From Planctomycetota bacterium (lineage in GTDB: Bacteria > Planctomycetota > Phycisphaerae > Sedimentisphaerales > Anaerohalosphaeraceae): 9,960 nt of DNA. The position numbers were made by a program, and so were the translations under genes. Positions 1 to 5,674 of the stretch are shown here, piece by piece (position 1 is the first letter of the stretch; each line of letters begins with the position of its first letter). A model generated the notes under the pieces. The model did no database searches. It was not told where the DNA came from and saw nothing but the letters and a program-made list of their open reading frames with translations. The stretch spans positions 1 through 9,960 of the forward strand of contig QNBS01000052.1 in assembly GCA_003644175.1 (NCBI GenBank). Direction: 5' to 3'.

Positions 1-1
1 G

Positions 2-1732
2 GCGGCCGAGGGCGAGGAACCTGCCCCGATCGATACATCCGATCCGTTGATACAGGCCCGTCTTGCCGAAGGAATGATCAAGGCGATCATTGCCAAGGGC
101 AGGAAAAAGGGCTTCCTGACGTATGAGGAGATGAATGACGAACTGCCCGACGAGGCGATCACTCCCAACCGCCTGGACAGTCTGCTGATGACGCTTGACG
201 AACTGGGTGTCCAGCTCATGGATGAAGCCGATGTTGCAAAACGCGGCGAAGACGACTTTGAAGAGATGGCTAAAGACGGCGCACAAGCCGGCAAAGACCA
301 GGAACTGGCCGCCGACAAGGTCCTCGAAAAGCAGCTCGCCGAAGGCGATGGTCGTCGTATTGACGACCCTGTCAGGATGTATCTTACGCAGATGGGTGAG
401 ATTCCGCTGTTGAAGCGCCAAGAGGAGATCAGCCTGGCCAAGAAGATTGAACTGACCCGGCTTGCATTTCGAAGAAAGGTGCTCGAGAACGATTACTGCG
501 CCAGAAACGCCGCCGAGATACTACAGCAGGTAAGCGACGGCATGCTGCCGTTCGACCGGACGATGAAGATGAGCACCGCCGAAAACCTGGTTCGGTCCGT
601 GGTGAAAAAACGTATGCCGCAGAACCTCGAAACCACGACAAAACTGCTGAATCAAAACACCCGTCTGTTCGAGCGAAGCATGGAGGCCGGCAAGGTCGAC
701 GAGGTCAAGAAATATATCAAGCAGATACATCGTAATCGCCGCAAGATCGCCACACTGCTCGAGGAGTTGAGTCTGAGGACGAGTCGAATTCAGCCGATGA
801 TGAGGAAGCTTCAGGGCATACGGCAGAAGATGCATCAGTTGGAGCGGATCATCGAGGCGGGACCCTGCAGGGAGTACAGCGAAGAGGATATCGCGGCAAT
901 GAAGATGGAAGTGAGAGGCCTGCAGGAACTTGTGCTGGAAACCCCCAGGCAGCTTGACAAGCGATTGCGAGCCATTGAGACGGTGTATTGTCAGTACGAG
1001 CAGGCCAAGCGGGATCTTTCAGGCGGGAACCTGAGACTGGTCGTTTCGATCGCCAAGAAATACCGCAACCGTGGTTTGAGTTTTCTGGATATCATCCAGG
1101 AGGGCAACACCGGCCTGATGCGGGCGGTCGACAAGTACGAGCATCGCAGGGGCTACAAGTTTAGTACGTATGCGACGTGGTGGATCAGGCAGGCGATTAC
1201 GCGGGCCATCGCCGACCATGCCCGGACCATCCGCATTCCGGTCCACATGATCGAGACGATGAGCAAACTGCGCAACGTGAGCAAGAATCTGCTGCAGCAG
1301 TTGGGCCGGGAGCCCACGGTTGAGGAAATCGCCAAGGAAGCAGACATGAGCGTCTCCGAAAGCAGGCGCGTGCTCAAGATATCCAAGCATCCATTCAGCC
1401 TGGACAGGCCCATCGGCGAAAGTGAAGACAGTTATTTCGGCGACTTCATCGAAGATGACAGCATTGATTCGCCGGTTCAGTCGGCGGCGCAGGAGATGCT
1501 CAAGGATCGCATCGATCATGTGCTCAAGACGCTGACCTATCGCGAAAGAGAGATCATCAAGCTGCGATACGGCATCGGCGACGGCTATACGTACACGCTG
1601 GAAGAAGTGGGCAGGATATTCAAGGTTACGCGCGAGCGCGTCAGGCAGGTGGAGGCCAAGGCGATCAGGAAACTGCAGCATCCGGTCCGCTCGCGAAAGC
1701 TGGAAGGTTTTCTCGACCACAAGTCGGCGTAA
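2..1732 (+). CDS. rpoD: RNA polymerase primary sigma factor (sigma-70/RpoD), 5' partial
   Basis: This is the housekeeping sigma factor that directs RNA polymerase to -35/-10 promoters. The frame is open from base 2, so the true start lies left of the window. A TTG at 47 is possible but unconvincing, because the frame runs on upstream without a stop. Domains in order: region 1.1 (about 80-245, '[15 protein letters not shown]'), region 1.2 (about 359-460, '[17 protein letters not shown]'), a long charged non-conserved segment (about 460-1010), region 2 (about 1020-1245, '[13 protein letters not shown]', '[13 protein letters not shown]', '[11 protein letters not shown]'), region 3 (about 1250-1480), and region 4 with the -35-binding helix-turn-helix (about 1537-1680, '[20 protein letters not shown]'). 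All core motifs are intact. Region 1.1, together with the well-kept regions 2 and 4, marks it as a primary rather than an alternative sigma factor. No clear terminator follows; a repeat begins 39 bases after the stop. Confidence 0.97.
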   Translation, partial: AAEGEEPAPIDTSDPLIQARLAEGMIKAIIAKGRKKGFLTYEEMNDELPDEAITPNRLDSLLMTLDELGVQLMDEADVAKRGEDDFEEMAKDGAQAGKDQELAADKVLEKQLAEGDGRRIDDPVRMYLTQMGEIPLLKRQEEISLAKKIELTRLAFRRKVLENDYCARNAAEILQQVSDGMLPFDRTMKMSTAENLVRSVVKKRMPQNLETTTKLLNQNTRLFERSMEAGKVDEVKKYIKQIHRNRRKIATLLEELSLRTSRIQPMMRKLQGIRQKMHQLERIIEAGPCREYSEEDIAAMKMEVRGLQELVLETPRQLDKRLRAIETVYCQYEQAKRDLSGGNLRLVVSIAKKYRNRGLSFLDIIQEGNTGLMRAVDKYEHRRGYKFSTYATWWIRQAITRAIADHARTIRIPVHMIETMSKLRNVSKNLLQQLGREPTVEEIAKEADMSVSESRRVLKISKHPFSLDRPIGESEDSYFGDFIEDDSIDSPVQSAAQEMLKDRIDHVLKTLTYREREIIKLRYGIGDGYTYTLEEVGRIFKVTRERVRQVEAKAIRKLQHPVRSRKLEGFLDHKSA

Positions 1733-1770
1733 CGCGACGTCTGTTCGATACGACAACAAAAACAATACAA

Positions 1771-1818
1771 GGCGGTGGTGTAGCAGGGAAAGCCCGCGAG
1801 GGCCTACCTATGTCGATT
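1771..1818 (+). repeat. Direct-repeat copy 1: group II intron 3'-end fragment (domain VI plus 3' strand of domain V)
   Basis: Bases 1773-1818 match 2403-2448 over 46 bp with 3 substitutions. The unit opens with GGTGGTGT, carries a short hairpin (GCCC, loop GCGA, GGGC), and ends in CCTATGTCGATT. This is the layout of the end of a bacterial group II intron: the 3' strand of domain V, then domain VI with a branch-point-like A just before a CGATT end. Here the 5' strand of domain V is missing, so this copy cannot be an active intron. The intron reading comes from remembered consensus, not a covariance-model search. Confidence 0.6.
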
Positions 1819-1858
1819 GCGCGTTGCAAGAGGCTACTTGAGCACGAAATTACACCGA

Positions 1859-1888
1859 TTGACAGTTGTGTGTGTTTCTTGGTATAAT
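1859..1888 (+). promoter_or_regulatory. Consensus sigma-70 promoter giving a near-leaderless mRNA
   Basis: A perfect TTGACA (1859-1864) and a perfect TATAAT (1883-1888) are separated by 18 bp. The expected transcription start is about 1894-1896, 1-3 nt before the ATG at 1897. No Shine-Dalgarno sequence can therefore be present in the mRNA for the first gene. Confidence 0.8.
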
Positions 1889-1896
1889 GCGGGAAT

Positions 1897-2136
1897 ATGA
1901 GTCCGACTGTTTTCAGAATGGGCAAGTACAGATTCTACTTCTTCTCACGCGAGGAGGAGAGAAAGCATGTTCATGTTGTCTCGCCAGATGGCGAGGCGAA
2001 GTTCTGGATTGAGCCGATGGTTGTGTTGGCAGCGTGCAGCGGACTTACGAAGCGGCAAGTGAGTTATCTGCAGAAAGTGGTGGAGGAACACCGAAATGAA
2101 ATCGCTAAAGCGTGGAAAGCACATTTTGAAGACTGA
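1897..2136 (+). CDS. DUF4160 family protein, first gene of a candidate toxin-antitoxin-like pair
   Basis: This 79-residue protein has the usual DUF4160 opening: 'MSPTVFRMGKYRFYFFSREE' followed by 'RKHVHV' at residues 22-27, then a short hydrophobic centre and a charged helical C-terminus ('HRNEIAKAW'). The length is normal for the family. The ATG at 1897 is preferred over the internal ATG at 1918 because family members begin with a similar M-P/S-T-(V/I)-x-R segment. The promoter places the transcript start almost on this ATG, implying leaderless translation. It overlaps the next gene by 41 bp in another frame. From general knowledge, DUF4160 genes commonly sit beside DUF2442 genes and the pair has been suggested to be a toxin-antitoxin-like module. 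No catalytic residues are known to me, and the function is not established. Confidence 0.88.
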   Translation: MSPTVFRMGKYRFYFFSREEERKHVHVVSPDGEAKFWIEPMVVLAACSGLTKRQVSYLQKVVEEHRNEIAKAWKAHFED

Positions 2137-2368
2137 GATTACGAATATATCCGAGCATGGTTTTTGGGTTTTTTTCGGGGGCAAGGAATACTTTTTGCCG
2201 TTTGAGAAGTTTCCCTGGTTTGAGGAAGCGAAGATAAGTGAGATAACGGATTTGCAGGTGGTGCATGAAAAGTATCTTCACTGGCCGAAGTTGGATGTTG
2301 ATTTGTCTATCGATATACTTAAACAGCCCGATAAGTACAAGCTGGTTGCGAAACAAGGGCCAACTTAA
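2096..2368 (+). CDS. DUF2442 family protein, partner of the DUF4160 gene
   Basis: This 90-residue small soluble protein matches the DUF2442 pattern. A beta-rich first half ('GFWVFFGGKEYFLPFEKFPWF', split around residues 22-42) leads to the hallmark 'HWPKLDVDLSIDIL' at residues 62-75. The start ATG at 2096 lies inside the DUF4160 gene and is preceded by GGAGG at 2082-2086 with 9 nt spacing, so translation is probably coupled to, or re-initiated from, the upstream frame. The two genes share one promoter. It may be the antitoxin-like member of the pair, but which partner would be toxic cannot be read from sequence. The stop lies 8 bases before the domain V-like RNA segment. By eye the base composition is more AT-rich than rpoD or the flanking enzyme gene, consistent with acquired DNA. 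Confidence 0.87.
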   Translation: MKSLKRGKHILKTEITNISEHGFWVFFGGKEYFLPFEKFPWFEEAKISEITDLQVVHEKYLHWPKLDVDLSIDILKQPDKYKLVAKQGPT

Positions 2369-2376
2369 CCAGCCAA

Positions 2377-2448
2377 ACCGCCGTGGTACGGACCCGTATG
2401 CCCGGTGGTGTAACAGGGAAAGCCCGCGAGGGCTTGCCTATGTCGATT
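2377..2448 (+). repeat. Direct-repeat copy 2: group II intron domain V and domain VI remnant
   Basis: Bases 2377-2409 fold like a group II intron domain V. ACCGCC (2377-2382) pairs with GGTGGT (2404-2409), a short distal stem TACG/CGTA encloses GACC (2391-2394 region), and a two-base bulge TG lies on the 3' side. Domain VI follows at 2410-2448, with AAGCCC, a GCGA GNRA-type loop, GGGCTT, then CCTATGTCGATT. The CGC at 2379-2381 fits the catalytic-triad form seen in several bacterial intron classes. No reverse transcriptase, maturase or 5' GTGCG end is present, so this is a remnant or a trans-acting leftover. It lies 27 bases before the end of the convergent FAH-family gene. Confidence 0.62.
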
Positions 2449-2474
2449 TGCATCGATTGTTGAGTGAGGCGTCG

Positions 2475-3416
2475 TCACGGGCCGGTCAGCGGCTTGTAGA
2501 GCTGCTCGGGCTTTGGACCGACTGTGTTGACGAGGGTTCCGAGTTTTTCAATTTTGCATTCGATGACGTCCCCGGGCTCAAGGAACTCGCCCGTCGCCAT
2601 CCCGACGCCGTGCGGCGTGCCGGTGGCTATGACGTCGCCGGGTTCGAGCGTCATGAGATGGCTGACAAACGAGATGATTTCCGCGACGGGGAAAATCATT
2701 TGCGATGTGTTGGCCTCTTGTCGGATTTGCCCGTTGACGGTCAGTTCCATGTCGAGATTGTTGGGGTCTTCGATTTCGTCCGGTGTGGTCAGGTACGGGC
2801 CAAGGGGCAGGAAACCATCGGACCATTTGCCGTTTAGCCAGTCGAAGAACTCGTCCCAGGGGCGCTCGGCGCGGTCGGCCTTGAACGTTACGCTTCTGGG
2901 CGAGATGTCGTTGGCGATACAGTATCCGGCGACGCAGTCGAGCGCTTCGGCGGCGGAGACACACTTTACGGGCCTGCCGATCATGACAGCTAATTCCAGT
3001 TCGTAATCGACCTCGTCGCTGTATTTGGGCCAGGGAATTTCGGTCTGTGTTCCGGTGGCGACGGTGGCCGGCATGAGGAAAGGGCGGGGCACGGTCGTCG
3101 TTTTCGGCGAGTCGCTGAGGCCCAGTTTACTGCCGCCTTCGATGATATGTTTGGCGTAGTTGCCCGCAAGCGCCAGCAGCTTGCCCGGCCGGGGGACGGG
3201 GGCGAGGAATCGGACATCGGCCGGGTCGATGAATGTTTCGGCGGTGTCGGCAAGAGCTTTGACTTGTTCGAGACAGGACTCGCCGCGGATGAGGATCTCC
3301 TTAACGCTGTGCGGCCTGACGCCGCCCGTTGACGATGTGGAAATGTCGATAATGCCCCTCTCCGTGACCAGGCCGCAGGTTATTCTGTTGTCGTAAGCGT
3401 AGGTTGCAAGTTTCAT
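2475..3416 (-). CDS. Fumarylacetoacetate hydrolase (FAH) family protein
   Basis: This cytosolic metal-dependent enzyme of 313 residues belongs to the FAH superfamily (hydrolases, decarboxylases and isomerases of 2-keto or 2,4-diketo acids). Visible hallmarks: 'LAGNYAKH' (83-90) with the family His, 'DEVDYELELAVMIGRP' (134-149) whose E139 and E141 are expected metal ligands, 'ANDISPRS' (168-175) with D170 as the third ligand, 'FLPLGPYL' (202-209), and 'GDVIATGTPHGVG' (260-272). The start at 3416 is chosen over an upstream in-frame start at 3476 because AGGAG sits 7 nt before it and 'MKLATYAYDN' is a typical family N-terminus. The substrate cannot be decided. Possibilities include 2-hydroxyhepta-2,4-diene-1,7-dioate isomerase, or a sugar-acid hydrolase such as 2,4-diketo-3-deoxy-L-fuconate hydrolase. 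It is a lone gene, divergent from the B12-riboswitch transcript and convergent with the DUF4160/DUF2442 pair. Confidence 0.92.
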   Translation of the reverse strand: MKLATYAYDNRITCGLVTERGIIDISTSSTGGVRPHSVKEILIRGESCLEQVKALADTAETFIDPADVRFLAPVPRPGKLLALAGNYAKHIIEGGSKLGLSDSPKTTTVPRPFLMPATVATGTQTEIPWPKYSDEVDYELELAVMIGRPVKCVSAAEALDCVAGYCIANDISPRSVTFKADRAERPWDEFFDWLNGKWSDGFLPLGPYLTTPDEIEDPNNLDMELTVNGQIRQEANTSQMIFPVAEIISFVSHLMTLEPGDVIATGTPHGVGMATGEFLEPGDVIECKIEKLGTLVNTVGPKPEQLYKPLTGP

Positions 3417-3635
3417 CTGATGTCTCCTGGACTGTAATTTAAGTCTTCTACTAACACGAATAAGGAAACAATGCAAGAAAAAATTGTGCCGGCACTGTTC
3501 CCTGTTTTCGGGTGTTTGTCACATGCGGCTGTTTGACGGCTTTGGTTTTTGCCGGCGGTTTGAATGCGATAAACGCCTGTTCGCCGGCTGTTTGGCCGGA
3601 GTTTTTGGGAAGATGATATTTTTTTTATTTTTTAC
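3417..3635. other. Divergent intergenic region with GC-rich palindromes, no gene seen
   Basis: This stretch separates the minus-strand FAH-family gene from the plus-strand riboswitch transcript. It holds GCCGGCG/CGCCGGC arms (around 3555-3595) and a small CCGGC, TGTTTG, GCCGG hairpin followed by AGTTTTT, which is terminator-like but has no gene feeding it. A T-rich run at about 3617-3634 lies just upstream of the -35 box and could act as an UP element. I see no confident promoter for the FAH gene and no open frame with a credible protein. Confidence 0.5.
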
Positions 3636-3664
3636 TTGCGGTCATGTCCCAGGGCCGGTATAAA
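3636..3664 (+). promoter_or_regulatory. Sigma-70 promoter of the cobalamin riboswitch transcript
   Basis: TTGCGG (3636-3641) and TATAAA (3659-3664) are separated by 17 bp, with an AT-rich tract immediately upstream. The predicted start, near 3671, falls exactly where the riboswitch aptamer begins, which supports the call. Confidence 0.7.
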
Positions 3665-3670
3665 TTGCGT

Positions 3671-3925
3671 GTTGGCTCTTTTGGAAAAGTTCATATGCAA
3701 CTTCAGGTCCGAAAGCGAATTGCTTTTTCGGATAGTCAAATGGGAACACGGTGAGAATCCGTGACGGTCGCGCCTCTGTGAGTGCCCGATGCGGCTGGAT
3801 TAGCCATATTTCAACGGTAAATCCGGTTGCAAATCCTCAAGACGTTTGTCCCACTGTCCACCAGATGTGGATGGGAAGGGGTCTTAAGGTAGGGTGCGAG
3901 TCAGAAAACCTGCCTGCAGTTGTAT
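3671..3925 (+). ncRNA. Cobalamin (B12) riboswitch
   Basis: Conserved aptamer pieces appear in the right order: GGGAA (3742-3746), GGTGAGAATCC (3750-3760) then ACGGTCGCGCC and CTGTGA in the core, CCCACTG (3850-3856), GGGAAG (3873-3878), and the B12-box-like GAGTCAGAAAACCTGCC (3898-3914). This is the variant core with GTCGCGCC in place of CCCGCAA. The leader continues to an intrinsic terminator at 4029-4068, so the likely mode is premature termination when cobalamin is bound. It lies about 210 nt upstream of the first gene of a three-gene set of exported proteins. The exact boundaries are approximate. Confidence 0.9.
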
Positions 3926-4028
3926 TACGTTTTTGTGTTCTCGCGATTGGAACTAAAGATGCTCCGCCGGGGTGCGCCCAGCACCGAGTTAAGCAACGGA
4001 ATATCCGCCCGGGCCGTATCAGGTTATT
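3926..4028 (+). other. Unassigned structured leader between B12 aptamer and terminator
   Basis: About 100 nt of the leader are explained by neither the aptamer nor the terminator. It contains a perfect GGTGC, GCCCA, GCACC hairpin (3971-3985), a CGGA, ATA, TCCG hairpin (3997-4007), and GC-rich runs that could pair with each other (CCGCCGGGG and CCGCCCGGG). It may be an elaborate expression platform or antiterminator, or a second sensing element. I could not match it to a known riboswitch class. Confidence 0.4.
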
Positions 4029-4068
4029 AAAACCGCTGTTTCCTTCGTGGGAACGGCGGTTTTTTTTT
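4029..4068 (+). terminator. Rho-independent terminator, riboswitch expression platform
   Basis: The 5' arm ACCGCTGTTTCC pairs with GGAACGGCGGT (one wobble, one bulge) around the loop TTCGTG, followed by a run of nine T (4060-4068). It lies after the B12 aptamer and 66 nt before the first start codon, so it would abort transcription before the operon. Confidence 0.88.
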
Positions 4069-4133
4069 GGAATATTGCGGCGGTTGACCCTAGCGCCAAG
4101 GGTTTGAAAGCACGCAGAAAGGAAGGTGTAACG

Positions 4134-4664
4134 ATGTATTTGAAAAAGGTTGTTTTTCTGGTGATGGTTGTTGGAATCGCGGCTTCGACTGCCCATGCCG
4201 CGGTGGAGTACTCGGTGGGCACAGGCGACAATGAGGCCTTTTTGACGGTCGATTTCGGTTACGAGATTTTTGACTTCTCATATAAATGGGAAGGGTCCGA
4301 TCCAGTCAGCGGCTGGACACTGCTCGACGAAATCGCCGACGCCGGCGCGCTTGACGTTGATGCGACGTGGTATGAGTCTTTTCAGTCGCACCTGATCAAC
4401 GATTTGAGCTACGGTACGGCGGCCAAATACGATGGCGGAACCAGTTGGGGCTACTACACGAGCACTGACGGTGCGGCCTGGACTTCGTCGCCGGTGGGAC
4501 TTGATTTGCGACAAGTATCCGACGGCGACTGGGACGGCTGGTCGTGGGGGCCGGTTGACGAGTACTGGGAGCACTTGCGGGCCCCCGGCGAGCCCGTTCC
4601 CGAACCGATCAGCCTGATGTTGCTCGGAACAGGCGCCCTGCTGATTCGAGCCAGAAGAAGATAA
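4134..4664 (+). CDS. PEP-CTERM secreted protein, first gene under B12 riboswitch
   Basis: This 176-residue exported protein has a Sec signal peptide ('MYLKKVVFLVMVVGIAASTA', cleaved near AHA at 20-23), a globular domain, and a C-terminal PEP-CTERM sorting signal: VPEP (155-158), a hydrophobic stretch, and the basic tail RARRR. In families with this signal, an exosortase processes the tail and anchors or exports the protein. The middle domain has a run resembling DUF4430/transcobalamin-like folds: 'GWTLLDEIADAG' (60-71), then 'SWGYYTSTDGAAW' (104-116), then 'VSDGDWDGWSWG' (128-139). That similarity is my pattern reading and is unverified. The start is set by GGAAGG at 4121-4126. An upstream in-frame extension would cross the terminator and is rejected. 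The riboswitch makes a cobalamin-related role the best inference. Confidence 0.85.
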   Translation: MYLKKVVFLVMVVGIAASTAHAAVEYSVGTGDNEAFLTVDFGYEIFDFSYKWEGSDPVSGWTLLDEIADAGALDVDATWYESFQSHLINDLSYGTAAKYDGGTSWGYYTSTDGAAWTSSPVGLDLRQVSDGDWDGWSWGPVDEYWEHLRAPGEPVPEPISLMLLGTGALLIRARRR

Positions 4665-4681
4665 GACGTTTTTGCGAACTA

Positions 4682-4719
4682 CTGCAGGCGAACGGGACGG
4701 AGGACCCGTCTGTCTGCAG
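4682..4719 (+). other. Intergenic stem-loop between the first two operon genes
   Basis: CTGCAG (4682-4687) pairs with CTGCAG (4714-4719), enclosing a second stem ACGGG (4692-4696)/CCCGT (4705-4709) with an eight-base loop. No T-tract follows, so it is not a standard terminator. It ends just before the AAAGG ribosome-binding site of the next gene and could stabilise mRNA or tune translation. Confidence 0.5.
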
Positions 4720-4732
4720 AAAGGCTTATACA

Positions 4733-5674
4733 ATGAAAATTTTATTGGCAATTTGTTCTGTTGCCCTTGTGATGGCGACGACGGCGGGTATTGCGACTGC
4801 TTCGGATTTTGCTTCTGAGATTGTCGGTTACGCAGGATCGTTCGGGGCGAATCCTTACGATGAACCGAACGCCGTGTTGGGAGCGCCGACGACCTTTATA
4901 AAGGCTTCGGCGACAAAGACTTTTGCCTGCTCGATGGTCTATTCGGCCTGGAACGTTTCGCCCGACGGAGAAAAGTTGATCGTTACCCTCGATACCGACG
5001 CCGAGATCATAGTGGGATTTGACCACAAGGTGTCCGACGATCCGCACAATCCCTTTGGAATAGATTTTATTGTGTTCGGCAATGCGGCGTTCAGGGCCGA
5101 TACGGCCGAATATCTCGAACCCGATACGGATATGAGTGTCTGTAAGATCGCCTCCCCCGCCGGCGTGCTCGATGAGCGTGTTGAGGTAAGTGTCGCACAG
5201 GACCCCAACGGGCCCTGGTATACGTTTGTCGATGGTCCCTGGGGCGATGACATTTATCCGACAAATGCCTTTGCCTGGGACAGCCAGGCCGCAGACTGGT
5301 CAGGCGAACTTGACCCGCTGCGCCCCGTTGACCCGAATCTGGGGCTTCCGGATTTTGCAGGCCTTACCGTCGCCCAGGCAATTGAGTTGTACGATGGATC
5401 AGCGGGGGGAACAGGTTTCGATCTGAAATGGCTTGCGCCGGGTGATTTCCAATCACTCGCGGTCGATCCGGAAACCGGCAGGCGATGGATTCAATACATC
5501 ATGGTGGCCAGCGACGAACTTGGCGAGGTGGATGCGTTTGCCGATGTCGCCTGCTGTGGAGATTACGAACGAAAGCCGCCTGCCGGCGATGTGAACAATG
5601 ATTGCAGGGTGGACATGGCTGATTTTGCCATAATGGCCGGAAACTGGCTTGAATGCACGTGGAAATGCGAATGA
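4733..5674 (+). CDS. Secreted surface protein with C-terminal dockerin-like repeat, second gene under B12 riboswitch
   Basis: This 313-residue protein has a signal peptide (residues 1-24, ending near ATAS). Its main domain carries 'PNAVLGAPT' (45-53), 'FGIDFIVFGNAAF' (108-120), an aromatic 'GPWYTF' strand (160-165), 'PVDPNLG' (198-204), 'AIELYDGSAGGTGFDL' (216-231) and 'GEVDAFADV' (264-272). I recognise this layout from PEP-CTERM or lipoprotein surface proteins of Planctomycetes, Verrucomicrobia and Bacteroidetes often annotated 'cell surface protein', some near B12 riboswitches; this is recollection, not a search. The C-terminus 'GDVNNDCRVDMADFAIMAGNW' region (285-305) is a single dockerin type I-like calcium-binding repeat, a common anchoring tail in Phycisphaerae secreted proteins. 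Several cysteines (C66, C137, C274, C275, C291, C308, C312) may form disulfides outside the cytoplasm. The site AAAGG precedes the ATG. It is probably co-transcribed with the PEP-CTERM gene 68 nt upstream. Confidence 0.85.
   Translation: MKILLAICSVALVMATTAGIATASDFASEIVGYAGSFGANPYDEPNAVLGAPTTFIKASATKTFACSMVYSAWNVSPDGEKLIVTLDTDAEIIVGFDHKVSDDPHNPFGIDFIVFGNAAFRADTAEYLEPDTDMSVCKIASPAGVLDERVEVSVAQDPNGPWYTFVDGPWGDDIYPTNAFAWDSQAADWSGELDPLRPVDPNLGLPDFAGLTVAQAIELYDGSAGGTGFDLKWLAPGDFQSLAVDPETGRRWIQYIMVASDELGEVDAFADVACCGDYERKPPAGDVNNDCRVDMADFAIMAGNWLECTWKCE

Noticed and set aside
1019..1765. 248-residue open frame on the minus strand opposite rpoD
   Set aside because: It is antisense to the highly conserved regions 2-4 of the sigma factor, with no ribosome-binding site or recognisable protein pattern; a shadow of high-GC coding DNA.
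1771..2448. CRISPR array or integron attC cassette from the direct repeats
   Set aside because: There are only two copies, 630 bp apart and separated by genes, so not CRISPR. The repeat ends do not show attC R'/R'' GTTRRRY-type boxes, and the intron domain V/VI fold explains it better.
2265..2837. 190-residue plus-strand open frame crossing the DUF2442 end and the FAH gene
   Set aside because: It spans the intron-like RNA segment and the antisense of a clear enzyme gene; no start context or family signal.
3417..3476. N-terminal extension of the FAH-family protein starting at 3476
   Set aside because: The start at 3416 has an AGGAG site and matches family N-termini; the extension is basic and unlike the family.
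3950..4028. Glycine riboswitch
   Set aside because: Only scattered phrases (GCACCGA, AAGCAA, TCAGG) agree; the P1 GAGAG/CTCTC pairing and core spacing are missing.
3751..4107. 118-residue plus-strand and 119-residue minus-strand open frames between 3751 and 4196
   Set aside because: They lie over the cobalamin aptamer and terminator, whose conserved RNA motifs explain the sequence; neither translation resembles a protein.
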